Positions 17,648-26,371 are shown, numbered from the stretch's first letter. The stretch is DNA of 64,000 nucleotides from DATMER01 sp963741305 (GCA_963741305.1 CAVUHL010000003.1:5952001-6016000); one strand, 5' to 3'. Made by a program: numbers and translations. Notes: generated by a model from the letters alone, not told the origin.

Positions 17648-19210
17648 ATGAAGACACTCAAGAGCTATATCTGCGGACGCTGGCACGAGGCCTCCTCGGG
17701 CTTTGCGACGCTGGTGAATCCATCGACCGAAGAGGAGATTGCCCGGGCCTCCAGCCAGGGGATCGATTTCGGTGAAGTCCTGGCCTGTGCCCGGGAAAAG
17801 GGCGGCCCCGCTCTGCGGGCGATGACCTTTGCCCAGCGTTCCGGCCTGCTCAAGGAGATGTCGCGGGTCCTGCGCGACAATCGGGACGAGCTCCTCGACC
17901 TCTCCCGCCAGAACAACGGTTCCACCGCCCCGGACGGCTCGTTCGACCTCGACGGCGCCACCGGCACGCTCGCTTTCTACTCATCCGTGGGCAAGCGCCT
18001 CGGCGACCGCACTTTCCTCACAGAAGGCGACGGCGTCCAGCTCGCCAAGACCGAGGCGTTCTGGGGGCAGCACATCCTGGTCCCCCGGCAGGGAGTCGCG
18101 GTGCACATCAACGCCTTCAACTTCCCGGCCTGGGGCTTCGCCGAGAAAGCCGCCTGCGCGCTGCTCGCCGGCATGCCCGTGATCACCAAGCCGGCGACGG
18201 CCACCGCGCTCACCACCGAGCGCTGCATCGAGCTGATCGTCGAAGCGAACATCCTCCCCCAGGGAGCGCTCCAGCTCATCGTCGGCAACACGGGCGACCT
18301 TCTGGACCGCCTCGGACCGCAGGACGTCCTCGCCTTCACCGGCTCGGCGGACACGGCCAAGATGCTCCGCTCCAAGGACAACCTGCTCGCCTCCTGCACC
18401 CGGGTCAACGTCGAGGCGGACAGCCTGAATGCCGCCGTGCTCGGCCCGGACGTGGCCGCCGGCTCGCCCACTTTCGACCTCTTCGTCAAGGAAGTGACGC
18501 GGGAGATGACCCAGAAGGCCGGCCAGAAGTGCACGGCCGTGCGCCGCATCCTCGTTCCCCAGGATCGGATGGACGAGGTCCAGGGCGCCCTGATCTCCCG
18601 GCTTGAAAAGGTCGTGACCGGCGACCCCGCGGACCCGTCGGTGCGCATGGGACCGCTCGCCACCGCCAACCAGCTCGAAGACGCGCTCCGCGGCCTCGCC
18701 GAGTTGGAAAAGGGAGCGCGCATCGTCCACGGCGGAGCGAAGCGGATCGAGGGCGTGGGCGCGCCCGAGGGGAAGGGCTTCTTCCTGGCGCCCACCCTGC
18801 TGCGCAGCGACGACGCCCGCAGCGCCGGCCCGGTCCACGACCGTGAGGTCTTCGGCCCGGTCGCCACGCTCCTCCCCTATGCCACGTCCGCCGCGGAGGC
18901 TGCCGAAGTCATGGCCATGGGCGGCGGCACGCTGGTGACCTCGGTCTACAGCGACGATGCGGGCTGGATCGGCGAATTCCTGGCCCGGGGCGCGAGCTCG
19001 ACAGGCCGGGTCTATGTCGGCTCCCAGTCGACCGCGGGAGAGACCCCCGGCTCGGGAGCCGCCCTGCCGCAGACGCTCCACGGCGGTCCTGGCCGAGCAG
19101 GCGGAGGCGAGGAGCTGGGCGGACTGGTAGGGCTGCGGCTCTACCTGCAGCGGCTCGCCATCCAGGGCAGCAAGTCCCTGGTGAACGAGCTGGCAGGGGT
19201 CGCGTCATGA
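17648..19210 (+). CDS. PaaZ/BoxD-like aldehyde dehydrogenase
   Basis: 520-residue NAD(P)-dependent aldehyde dehydrogenase. It lacks the hydratase domain of full-length PaaZ. Motifs are NAFNFPAWGFAEKAACALLAGMP (in the cofactor region), ITKPATATA, FTGSADTAKML, and the catalytic Cys in KAGQKCTAVRR near residue 295. It best fits the ring-opened semialdehyde dehydrogenases of phenylacetyl-CoA or benzoyl-CoA catabolism (PaaZ N-domain or BoxD). No other aromatic-degradation genes are present, so the substrate is inferred. Its last four bases overlap the next gene (ATGA), pairing it with a DinB-family protein. Confidence 0.85.
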   Translation: MKTLKSYICGRWHEASSGFATLVNPSTEEEIARASSQGIDFGEVLACAREKGGPALRAMTFAQRSGLLKEMSRVLRDNRDELLDLSRQNNGSTAPDGSFDLDGATGTLAFYSSVGKRLGDRTFLTEGDGVQLAKTEAFWGQHILVPRQGVAVHINAFNFPAWGFAEKAACALLAGMPVITKPATATALTTERCIELIVEANILPQGALQLIVGNTGDLLDRLGPQDVLAFTGSADTAKMLRSKDNLLASCTRVNVEADSLNAAVLGPDVAAGSPTFDLFVKEVTREMTQKAGQKCTAVRRILVPQDRMDEVQGALISRLEKVVTGDPADPSVRMGPLATANQLEDALRGLAELEKGARIVHGGAKRIEGVGAPEGKGFFLAPTLLRSDDARSAGPVHDREVFGPVATLLPYATSAAEAAEVMAMGGGTLVTSVYSDDAGWIGEFLARGASSTGRVYVGSQSTAGETPGSGAALPQTLHGGPGRAGGGEELGGLVGLRLYLQRLAIQGSKSLVNELAGVAS

Positions 19211-19695
19211 GCGATCAGATCCTGCGCGATCATCTGCTGGAGCTGCTGCGCGGCGGCAGTGCCCACCTCGGCTTCGACGAGGCGATCGAGGGGCTTCCGG
19301 CGGACCTCCGGGGGACGAAGCACCAGGAGCTGACGCACACCGCGTGGCAGCTCCTGGAGCACCTGCGCATCACCCAGTGGGACATCCTGGACTTCAGCCG
19401 CAACCCCGAGTACGCCCACATCAAGTGGCCCGACGACTACTGGCCGAAAACCGCGGCTCCACCTGACGATGCCGCATGGAACCAGACCGTCGAGCAGTTC
19501 CACCGGGATCTGAAGGCCATGCAGGATCTCGTAGCCGACCCGCAAACCGACCTCTACGCGAAGATCCCCTGGGGCGAAGGGCAGACGATCCTCCGCGAGG
19601 CGATGCTGGTCGCGGACCACAATGCCTACCACATCGGGCAGATCGTCTCGCTACGGCAGGCGCTCGGCGCCTGGCAGCCAGCGGCGCTGCCGTAG
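19207..19695 (+). CDS. DinB-family protein
   Basis: 162-residue four-helix-bundle protein of the DinB/YfiT superfamily. It has three His positions compatible with the usual metal triad: HTAWQLLEHL, DHNAYHIGQI. Members are thiol-dependent transferases or hydrolases (bacillithiol, mycothiol or glutathione-linked) or are uncharacterised. It is translationally coupled to the aldehyde dehydrogenase gene by a 4-base overlap, suggesting a shared detoxification role; this is an inference. Confidence 0.82.
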   Translation: MSDQILRDHLLELLRGGSAHLGFDEAIEGLPADLRGTKHQELTHTAWQLLEHLRITQWDILDFSRNPEYAHIKWPDDYWPKTAAPPDDAAWNQTVEQFHRDLKAMQDLVADPQTDLYAKIPWGEGQTILREAMLVADHNAYHIGQIVSLRQALGAWQPAALP

Positions 19696-19713
19696 CGGTC
19701 CCGAAGGCCTGGC

Positions 19714-20037
19714 TCAGCCGGCGAGGAAGGTCACTACGAAGTTTTCGCTGCCGGCGTTGCTGGGGTTGCCGATGTAGTAGCTGTCCCCCATGCTCAGTGT
19801 GCCGGATATCGGGATGGTGGAGCCGTTCTTGAGGCCCGTCTGCACCGCACCGTCCTTCCCAGTCTCATCCTGCCAGAGCGTGAAGGAGATGGATCCAGCG
19901 TTGGGGTTGTTCTCGATGTTCACGGTCAGGTTGCCACTGGCGGGAAGCTCGAGGAACTGGAAATCCAGGCTCGAGTTGTTGTCGTTACCGTTGATGGCAG
20001 CGAACGAGGACGTGACAGAAGCGACAGGCTGCGACAT
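19714..20037 (-). CDS. Small beta-rich protein of unknown function
   Basis: 107 residues with no signal peptide or membrane segment. Alternating hydrophobic strands (LTVNIENNPNAGSISFTLW, YYIGNPSNAGSENFVVTFLAG) suggest a single beta-sandwich. It is Asn/Ser/Gly-rich and acidic, unlike its neighbours. I do not recognise the family. AAAGGAGAGCTCCC precedes the ATG at 20037, so expression is likely. It lies between two DinB genes and is convergent with the first. Confidence 0.65.
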   Translation of the reverse strand: MSQPVASVTSSFAAINGNDNNSSLDFQFLELPASGNLTVNIENNPNAGSISFTLWQDETGKDGAVQTGLKNGSTIPISGTLSMGDSYYIGNPSNAGSENFVVTFLAG

Positions 20038-20162
20038 GGGAGCTCTCCTTTTTCGTTCGTTCTAAAGGTGGCGCAGGGTCGTCATGAACCTGCGCACACC
20101 CCTAGAGCGGGACGAGCCGGGCCTTTATCGCACCCCAGAGAAAAGATTCCTTCGCGCCCTGG

Positions 20163-20615
20163 CTACGCGTGCAAACGCTTGAGGAGCTGCACCTGGCCCG
20201 CGTGGTAGACCGCATGGCAGGTGATGCCGAGCACGAGGTTGAAGCGGTCCGCATCCGGCTGCGCGTCGGCGACGACCGCGGCCAGCCGGCTCTGCTGCTC
20301 CTCCACCACGGCTTGGATCTCCGGCCAGGAGAGGCCGGCCGGATCGAACCAGCCGTCTTCGGGCATGGGACCTTCGAGCACGAACGGCTCCAGCGGCGTG
20401 CCCGAAAGCTGTCCGCGCACGGAGCGCACGTAAAAGGCGTGATGGAGCGCGATCTCCGCGATGTTGTGGCGCTCGGGCGCCGGCCGCCAGAAGGCGAGGT
20501 CCGGCCCGACGTCGGCAAGCGCGGCCTTCAGATCCGGACCGTGCCAGGCTCCCGGTCCATATCCCTCTTCGAGAACCCGTGACAGCTCCGTCTTCTCTAT
20601 CGTGGTCGTGGTCAT
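20163..20615 (-). CDS. DinB-family protein
   Basis: 150 residues with the DinB fold and likely metal-binding His residues in NIAEIALHHAFYV and ITCHAVYHAGQVQLL. The start at 20615 is supported by GAAAGGAGGTCATCA directly upstream; the open frame extends further into the regulator gene. It lies 25 bases after the AraC-family regulator on the same strand and is probably co-transcribed with it. Confidence 0.85.
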   Translation of the reverse strand: MTTTTIEKTELSRVLEEGYGPGAWHGPDLKAALADVGPDLAFWRPAPERHNIAEIALHHAFYVRSVRGQLSGTPLEPFVLEGPMPEDGWFDPAGLSWPEIQAVVEEQQSRLAAVVADAQPDADRFNLVLGITCHAVYHAGQVQLLKRLHA

Positions 20616-20640
20616 TGATGACCTCCTTTCGAAGGCCATC

Positions 20641-21483
20641 CTAGGGAAGCGCGGCGAGCCGGTCTTGGAGAATCTTGCGGTCTCCCTTCGCCGCCTGCCT
20701 GAAAGTCCGAGGCGAGACTCCAGCCGCACGATGGAAGGTCCGCACAAAATTGGACAGATCGCCGAATCCGACCTCGAATGCAATGTCCGTGATCGAGCGG
20801 ACATCGTCGGCCAGAAGGCGCGCCGCGCGGCGAAGCCGGGAGCGGATCAGGTACTGGTGCGGAGTCACACCGAGCACAGAAGAGAAGAGCCGCAGGAAGT
20901 GGAACGGGCTGAGCCCGGCTTCGGCCGCCGCGCTCTCGAGATCGATGGGCTCGTGCGAGCTCGAATCAATCCAGAGGGCCGCCTCCACTGCGCGCCTGCG
21001 GTCGCGCGCCGCGGCCTCCGGCCGCCCCCTCTGCCGCTCGGAGACGAGATCCACGAAGCGGGCCGCGAACAGGAGGCCCACCTCGTCGAGGCCGATGTCG
21101 CTCGCGCCCTCGGCAGCCGATTGGGCAAGCTCGCCGAGCACCATCAGCTCGGATAGAGGCGGCACGCCGCCGGTACGCCACACCTCGCTCCGACCGCCGA
21201 TCGTCTCGACCAGTTCCGGCGCGAAGAAGAAAGACAGGCATTCGTCGCCATGGGTGTGGTCATGCGTGCAAATGTACTCGTCGCCGGGATGGCCGACCAG
21301 GATCGACCCAGCCACCAGCTCGGTGAGCTCGCCCCGCGAGCGATACCCGAAGCTGCCCTTCCGCACATAGGAGACGGAGAAGCCGTCGTGCCGCTCCACA
21401 AACGGCGCGTCCCCCGGTCTCATCTCGCACCGGTTGTCGATCACTGAGAGCAATGCGCTCCGGAAGATTGTCGAGGCGGCCAT
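20641..21483 (-). CDS. AraC-family transcriptional regulator
   Basis: 280 residues with an N-terminal cupin-like sensing domain (about residues 20-100, containing HDHTHGDECLSF, a possible metal site) and a C-terminal pair of helix-turn-helices (about 180-270: SAAAEAGLSPFHFLRLF and ITDIAFEVGFGDLSNFVRTFHRAAGVSPRTFR). It probably controls the DinB gene 25 bases downstream, in line with many AraC-DinB pairs. The inducer is unknown. Confidence 0.9.
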   Translation of the reverse strand: MAASTIFRSALLSVIDNRCEMRPGDAPFVERHDGFSVSYVRKGSFGYRSRGELTELVAGSILVGHPGDEYICTHDHTHGDECLSFFFAPELVETIGGRSEVWRTGGVPPLSELMVLGELAQSAAEGASDIGLDEVGLLFAARFVDLVSERQRGRPEAAARDRRRAVEAALWIDSSSHEPIDLESAAAEAGLSPFHFLRLFSSVLGVTPHQYLIRSRLRRAARLLADDVRSITDIAFEVGFGDLSNFVRTFHRAAGVSPRTFRQAAKGDRKILQDRLAALP

Positions 21484-21521
21484 GGCTCAGAAGTGTATCA
21501 GCCGCAGCCGAATCCGCTCCC

Positions 21522-21549
21522 TTGACAAAAGTATCTATTTGGATACAAT
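21522..21549 (+). promoter_or_regulatory. Promoter and operator of the HigBA-like module
   Basis: TTGACA (21522-21527), a 16-base spacer and TACAAT (21544-21549) form a near-consensus sigma-70 promoter. The inverted repeat GTATC-6 bases-GATAC (21531-21546) covers the spacer and enters the -10 box. It is a good candidate for the autoregulatory site of the antitoxin. The -10 box ends only 9 bases before the toxin ATG, so the message would be leaderless or nearly so. Confidence 0.75.
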
Positions 21550-21558
21550 AAACAAGGC

Positions 21559-21861
21559 ATGTATACCCTGCGCCAGACGGAGGAGTTCCAAGACTGGCTC
21601 GATGGGTTGAGGGATTTTCGTGCTCAGGTTCGAATCGCTGCCCGACTGCGGCTTGTAGAGGCAGGAAACCTCGGTGACTGGAAGTCCGTTGGTGACGAAG
21701 TGTCGGAGATGCGAGTCGATGTTGGACCTGGTTACCGGCTGTACTTTACTCGCAGAGGCAACGTGCTCATCGTCATGCTCGCCGGGGGGGACAAGTCGAC
21801 CCAAAGCAGAGACATCAGGCGAGCGAAACGAATCCTTAAGGAACTGGAGTTGGAACCATGA
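21559..21861 (+). CDS. HigB/RelE-superfamily toxin (phage Gp49-like)
   Basis: 100-residue toxin of the Gp49-like/RelE superfamily: FQDWLDGLRDFRAQVRIAARLRL, GPGYRLYFTRRGN and LIVMLAGGDKSTQ are typical of these addiction-module killer proteins, which usually cleave mRNA on the ribosome. It overlaps the antitoxin gene by 4 bases. Toxin-first order matches HigBA. A strong promoter lies immediately upstream. The codon use is less GC-biased than the neighbouring genes, consistent with horizontal acquisition. Confidence 0.88.
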   Translation: MYTLRQTEEFQDWLDGLRDFRAQVRIAARLRLVEAGNLGDWKSVGDEVSEMRVDVGPGYRLYFTRRGNVLIVMLAGGDKSTQSRDIRRAKRILKELELEP

Positions 21862-22157
21862 GCAAGGCCAAGGCTTCTACCAAGCTGCTTCCCTTCGATG
21901 CAGCGCGCTACTTAACCGATGATGCGGCGATTGCCGAGTACATCACGGCCGTCCTTGAAACGGGCGATGCCGACCTCCTGCTGCTTGCACTTGGTGACGT
22001 AGCGCGTGCTCGTGGCATGGCGCAGGTGGCGAAGGATGCCGGCCTCGGCCGCGAAAGCCTCTACAAGGCGCTCGCTCCGGGAGCGAAGCCGCGCTTTGAC
22101 ACAATCCTCAAAGTGGCGCGTGCTTTGGGCGTCCGCCTCACGGCTCAGGCCGGATAA
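21858..22157 (+). CDS. HigA-like helix-turn-helix antitoxin
   Basis: 99 residues of the addiction-module antidote family. The N-terminal part (FDAARYLTDDAAIAEYITAVLE) likely binds the toxin. The C-terminal helix-turn-helix (MAQVAKDAGLGRESLYKAL then FDTILKVARALGVRL) likely binds the upstream palindrome. It overlaps the toxin gene by 4 bases. Its stop codon is immediately followed by an open remnant of the DUF4157 protein's C-terminus. Confidence 0.88.
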   Translation: MSKAKASTKLLPFDAARYLTDDAAIAEYITAVLETGDADLLLLALGDVARARGMAQVAKDAGLGRESLYKALAPGAKPRFDTILKVARALGVRLTAQAG

Positions 22158-22397
22158 ACGCGAAGCAACGCCGATCTCGTCAAGATCCTGGACGCGGAGA
22201 AGGCCACGGTGGCGGCGCTCGACAAGGATGCCACGGAGCCCGGAGCCGCGTCGGCAAGGGAGGATCTGCGCGTGAAGTTCTATGACAAGTTCTGGGATCG
22301 AAACGCCCAGCTCAAAGATCTACTGAGCTTCCTCACGGCCGGCGGGGCCTCCAAGGCCACCGATCTGGCGAAGAAGATCGCGGCCTGGAAGAGCTGA
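22158..22397 (+). pseudogene. Duplicated C-terminal fragment of the DUF4157-amidase protein
   Basis: From the codon after the antitoxin stop, the frame reads NADLVKILDAEKATVAALDKDA and continues to the natural end LAKKIAAWKS. This is a clear copy of the last 90 residues of the large protein encoded at 22498-25005, which has IKILDAEKATVGALAKDA and the same ending. The copy lacks about 15 residues in the middle (the ENTALAAEKTAGKP region) and has no start codon or upstream domains. It looks like the remains of a tandem paralogue truncated by arrival of the toxin-antitoxin module. About 100 non-coding bases separate it from the intact gene. Confidence 0.8.
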
Positions 22398-22497
22398 GGC
22401 CGGCCGAGGGCACAGCCAGGCGGAACATGGCGGGAATGCCGGACTTTCCGCGTATTGTAGGAGAAGGGCTGCTCTTCGCCTCCTGGAGGTCTTGACC

Positions 22498-25005
22498 TTG
22501 CGCACTTTTAAGCCGAAGCCGAAAACCAGCCTGCCCGCCAGCTCGGGACCGGCCCATGCCGGGCCAGACGGCCAGGCAAGCCCTCTCCTTCAGCTCCAAC
22601 GCTCGGTAGGAAACCAGGCCGTCCAGCGGATCCTCCAGACGAAGCTGACAATCGGCGCGCCGGGCGACCGCTACGAGCAGGAGGCCGACCGCGTCGCGGA
22701 CCAGGTCGTGCGCTCGCCGGAGGCGACATCGCCGGGCTCGCCGGGCGCGCCGGGCGCGACGCCGGCAATCCAGCCTTTGGGAGGAGGGGACGCTCACGCG
22801 GCGGAGACGGCCGGGCCGGAGCTGGAATCCCGGCTCGAAGCCCGCCGCGGACAGGGGAACCCGATGCCGGCACCCCTCCGCGCGGAGATGGAGAGCTCCT
22901 TCGGCGCCGACTTCGGCGGCGTACGCCTGCACGCCGATGGCGAGGCCGCGCAACTGAACCGCCAGATCCAGGCCGAAGCCTTCACCTACGGCAGCGACAT
23001 CTACCTGGGGCAGGGAGGGCTTGACACCGGCAGCCGGGGGCGCCGCCTCCTGGCCCACGAGCTGACCCACACGATCCAGCAGGGGGCCGTCCCAGGTGAA
23101 GGCAGCGCGGGCAAAGTGGTAAACCGGCAGATGGTTCAGCGCTCCTGCCACACGGTCAAAAAGAACGAAACGCTGTACGCCATCGCCCAGAAATACAGCG
23201 TCACCGTCCAGGCGATTTGCGACGCCAACGGCATCAAGGAAACGGACCCCCTGCCCCTCGGCAAGATGTTGATCATTCCCGACGGCAAGTCCTGCGCGTA
23301 CGTCGTGCAGTCCGGGGACACCTTGTTCAGCATCTCGCAGGCTTTCAACACCACCGTCGACGAGATCAAGACCGCGAACGGCCTGAAGAGCAACGCGATC
23401 AAGGAAGGCCAGGCGCTGACCGTCCCCGTCGGCGGCACGGCCTCGTTCATCTCTTATACCGTCGCGAAGGGCGACACTCTCTACAGCATCGGGAAGGCCC
23501 ATGGCGCGAGCGTCGCGGACATCCAGGCGGCCAATGGGCTGAAGGGCACGACCGTTCAAGAGGGCGACGTTCTGAAGATTCCCTCGTCCACGGGCGGCAC
23601 CACCGCGCCGCCTAGGACGACTACGCCCGCGGTGAAGCCGCCCGCAGCGAAGCCACCCGCCGCCAAGCCGCCCACGACGACAACGCCTGCCGTAAAGCCG
23701 CCCACGACCACGGTTACCCCGGCAGCCGGCACTTCGCTCGAAGCTGGACACGAGGCGGGCAAGGACTACGCCAGCGGCACCTTGCGCTCGCGGACCAAGC
23801 TGCGCGAGCCGGACAAGAAGAAGGTCAAGAAGTCCGGCGGCAAGGAGATGTTTTTCGAGGCCGGAGGCACCATCACGCTGAAATCGTCCGACGCGAGCTG
23901 GATCGAGGTCGAGGGCACGGCTTTCACCGATCAGAAAAAGCCGGCGAACGCCGGGAAGCAGACCGGATGGATCGAGCGCAGCGCGACCACCATGTCCCTG
24001 GGCGACTACAAGGACCTCAAAATCGAGGATCTCACCGGCACCTATGGAAAGCTGGCCTCGGGCGACCTCGACAAGTCTGATGTCAACAACGTCATCCTGC
24101 ACCAGACGGGAGGCACGTCCGGCGCCAACACGCTGAGCGGCTACGCAGGCCGGATCAAGGCCAACTCGAGCATCGGCGCGCAATACCTGATCGATGAGAA
24201 CGGCAACATCAAGCTGGTTGTCCCGGTCGACAAAAATGTGAGTCACGTTGGAAAGACGAAGCCCGGCTTCGCTACGGCCAGCAACTCCCATGCGATCGGC
24301 ATTGAGCACACGGGCGCGCCGACCGAGCTGGATGTGCCGAAAGACGCCAAGGACACCACCACCCTGGCCACGATCCGAGCGGACATCAAGGCCATGTCGA
24401 TCTCTCCGGACTTGAAGGCGCGCGTGCTCGCCCTGACCGATGCGCAGCTCACCCGGCTCGCGAAGGACAACCGCCCCGACGCCAAGGCCACGAAGTGGTC
24501 CTTCTACGGCGACATCAATGCCAAGCAGAAGCGCTCCTCGTTCCTGCTGACGGACCGGCTGAAGACCGATTTCGGGTTGGCGAACGCGGATCTCCTGCCG
24601 CACGAGACCGTCTCCTGGAAGACGATCGGCGAAGGCGAAAACATCCAGGAGTTCCTCACCGCCGCGACCGCCTATCCCGGTCTCGTCACTCAACTGGGAA
24701 CCACGATCAACGGCGACGCCAAGCTCAAGGGCGATGCCTCACTCATCAAGATCCTGGACGCCGAAAAGGCGACGGTGGGCGCGCTGGCCAAGGATGCCAC
24801 GGCAGCCGAGAACACGGCCTTGGCGGCCGAGAAGACAGCCGGCAAGCCCGCGGACGCATCGGCGAGGGAAGATTTGCGCGTGAAGTTCTACGATAAATTC
24901 TGGCAGCGTGTAACTCAGCTCAAGGAGCTTCTGAGCTTCCTGAAGGCCAGCGGCTCTTCCAAGCCCGCCGATCTCGCGAAGAAGATCGCGGCCTGGAAAA
25001 GCTGA
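22498..25005 (+). CDS. DUF4157 (eCIS-core) protein with three LysM domains and amidase domain
   Basis: 835 residues, no signal peptide. Domain order: Pro/Lys-rich start; DUF4157/eCIS-core metallopeptidase-like domain (about residues 120-205) with LLAHELTHTIQQG; three LysM peptidoglycan-binding domains (about 215-365: VKKNETLYAIAQKY, VQSGDTLFSISQAF, VAKGDTLYSIGKAH); a Pro/Thr linker with repeated AKPP and VKPP; an SH3-like region (about 420-500); an N-acetylmuramoyl-L-alanine amidase-like domain (VILHQTGGTSGANTL, HAIGIEHTG); and a helical C-terminus. TTG 22498 is chosen because GGAGG lies 8 bases upstream; TTG 22492 is too close. DUF4157 occurs in effectors of extracellular contractile injection systems, but no such system is here. 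A cell-wall-active toxin or enzyme is likely. Confidence 0.87.
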   Translation: MRTFKPKPKTSLPASSGPAHAGPDGQASPLLQLQRSVGNQAVQRILQTKLTIGAPGDRYEQEADRVADQVVRSPEATSPGSPGAPGATPAIQPLGGGDAHAAETAGPELESRLEARRGQGNPMPAPLRAEMESSFGADFGGVRLHADGEAAQLNRQIQAEAFTYGSDIYLGQGGLDTGSRGRRLLAHELTHTIQQGAVPGEGSAGKVVNRQMVQRSCHTVKKNETLYAIAQKYSVTVQAICDANGIKETDPLPLGKMLIIPDGKSCAYVVQSGDTLFSISQAFNTTVDEIKTANGLKSNAIKEGQALTVPVGGTASFISYTVAKGDTLYSIGKAHGASVADIQAANGLKGTTVQEGDVLKIPSSTGGTTAPPRTTTPAVKPPAAKPPAAKPPTTTTPAVKPPTTTVTPAAGTSLEAGHEAGKDYASGTLRSRTKLREPDKKKVKKSGGKEMFFEAGGTITLKSSDASWIEVEGTAFTDQKKPANAGKQTGWIERSATTMSLGDYKDLKIEDLTGTYGKLASGDLDKSDVNNVILHQTGGTSGANTLSGYAGRIKANSSIGAQYLIDENGNIKLVVPVDKNVSHVGKTKPGFATASNSHAIGIEHTGAPTELDVPKDAKDTTTLATIRADIKAMSISPDLKARVLALTDAQLTRLAKDNRPDAKATKWSFYGDINAKQKRSSFLLTDRLKTDFGLANADLLPHETVSWKTIGEGENIQEFLTAATAYPGLVTQLGTTINGDAKLKGDASLIKILDAEKATVGALAKDATAAENTALAAEKTAGKPADASAREDLRVKFYDKFWQRVTQLKELLSFLKASGSSKPADLAKKIAAWKS

Positions 25006-25009
25006 GCAC

Positions 25010-25720
25010 TCAGCGCCAGCCGGCTTTCAGGTCGCAGCCCACCAGACGGAGGCGGGCTGTGTGGGGCGGCCCTTCCCACCCCCTCCACGTCTCCTGGACG
25101 ATCACCGCGATCCGTTCTTCGAACGGGCTCGCAAGATAGCCGGGGGACGAGACCTCGAGCGGTCCGGGGTCCATGCGCCCGCTCTTGAAGATCGACTTGG
25201 CTCCCTCGGGCGATCTCATCTCGATCTCATAAGCCGAGATGTGGGGGAAGCCGAACTGGTTCTCTTTCACCCTGGTGGTATGGAAGACGGGTTCCAGCCG
25301 GGGCGAAAGGGGTTGCAGGACCGCGTCCTTCCTGACGATGCCGAAGGACCGCAGGCGATCCTCAAATTGTTCGCCTTGCGCTCGCCATACCTCGGCCACG
25401 TTCGACATCTCTCCCGGCTTTGTCAGGTCTCCCGAGTCGTACTTATACTCCCAGAGGACCTTGTCGCTCACCATGTCCTGGACCACCAAGCGAAAGAAGT
25501 AACAGCCGCAGGCCTCGTCGGGCGGCTCGTACACGTAGGCGAGCTTGCCGTCCCGCGACCAGCCCAGGAGGAAGAGCCGGCCCGGGATCAACCTGGAGTT
25601 AGGCTGCTCGAACTCGGTCAACCCGGGGATAACGAGCTGCTTCGGCGGCCCGCTGGCAACCGGAGGCTCCGGGGCGGCGCATGCGAGCAGGGCGGCCATC
25701 AAGGCCAGGACGATTCGCAT
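25010..25720 (-). CDS. Putative lipoprotein of unknown function
   Basis: 236 residues with a short signal and lipobox-like LLACAAPE (Cys near residue 14). The mature part is beta-rich with an FLLGWSRDGKLAYVYEPPDEACGCYFF segment and a VVQDMVSDKVLWEYKYDSGD repeat-like region, suggesting a propeller-like or WD-type fold. I do not recognise the family. Its ATG overlaps the stop of the upstream NUDIX gene by one base (TGATG), so the two are coupled. Confidence 0.7.
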   Translation of the reverse strand: MRIVLALMAALLACAAPEPPVASGPPKQLVIPGLTEFEQPNSRLIPGRLFLLGWSRDGKLAYVYEPPDEACGCYFFRLVVQDMVSDKVLWEYKYDSGDLTKPGEMSNVAEVWRAQGEQFEDRLRSFGIVRKDAVLQPLSPRLEPVFHTTRVKENQFGFPHISAYEIEMRSPEGAKSIFKSGRMDPGPLEVSSPGYLASPFEERIAVIVQETWRGWEGPPHTARLRLVGCDLKAGWR

Positions 25721-26346
25721 CAGCGCCCCAGCCCGGGAATCTCTTCCAGGTGAGGAAGCGGCGAGTCGAGAACGTCCGAGAAGAGCGTGAGGACGCGGAA
25801 CGTGAGCCCCCAGATGGAGTGGCCCTGGAAGCGGATGGCCGGGTAGAGCAGGCTTTTGCCCTCGCGTTCCCATTCCAGGCTGCCCATGTTGCGTGCATCC
25901 CAGAGGTGGCTCAGCGGGATCCAGAATGCCTCGGCCACCTCGTGATTTGGGATGAGCGGAGCGGGCTCTTCCCCCAGGTAGTAGACGAAGGGCGAGAGGA
26001 TCATCCGCCGGTCGTTCGCGCCTCCCAGGCGGACGAGCACATCCGAGAGGGGGCCGAGCCAGTGGGGATCGCCCACGGCGATTCCGACCTCTTCCAGCGT
26101 TTCGCGCTCGGCGGCGGCGCGGGGATGGGGATCGGTGGGGTCCCACCGGCCGCCGGGCAGGGCCATGTGGCCGGACCAGGGGTCGAGCGGATGCTCGGCG
26201 CGGCGGATGAAACAGAGGGAGAGCTCGTCCCCCCTCCCGGTCAGGACGAGCGCTACTGCCGCGGCAGAGCTCTCCGGCTCGGCAGGGACAAGATGAGGCT
26301 GATGACGGGAGAGCGACTCCCGGATCTGGTCGATCGTGAACGGCAC
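25720..26346 (-). CDS. NUDIX hydrolase (CoA-pyrophosphatase-like)
   Basis: 208 residues with a full NUDIX box (GGRWDPTDPHPRAAAERETL then EEVGI) and the overall arrangement of NudL-like coenzyme A pyrophosphatases (SAAAVALVLTGRG, RRAEHPLDPWSGHMALPGG). GTG 26346 is preferred: GGAG lies 8 bases upstream, and the longer frame overlaps the VapC gene. Coenzyme A or a related nucleotide is the likely substrate, by family inference. It is coupled to the downstream lipoprotein gene. Confidence 0.85.
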   Translation of the reverse strand: MPFTIDQIRESLSRHQPHLVPAEPESSAAAVALVLTGRGDELSLCFIRRAEHPLDPWSGHMALPGGRWDPTDPHPRAAAERETLEEVGIAVGDPHWLGPLSDVLVRLGGANDRRMILSPFVYYLGEEPAPLIPNHEVAEAFWIPLSHLWDARNMGSLEWEREGKSLLYPAIRFQGHSIWGLTFRVLTLFSDVLDSPLPHLEEIPGLGR

Positions 26347-26371
26347 GTGGGTTACTCCAAGAAAGCGCTCT

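Noticed and set aside
20163..20804. Longer start for the second DinB protein
   Set aside because: The extension overlaps the AraC regulator gene and is Arg/Ser-rich, while a strong ribosome site sits at 20615.
22333..24693. Minus-strand open frame opposite the DUF4157 gene
   Set aside because: Gly/Arg-rich shadow; the plus strand has clear LysM and amidase motifs.
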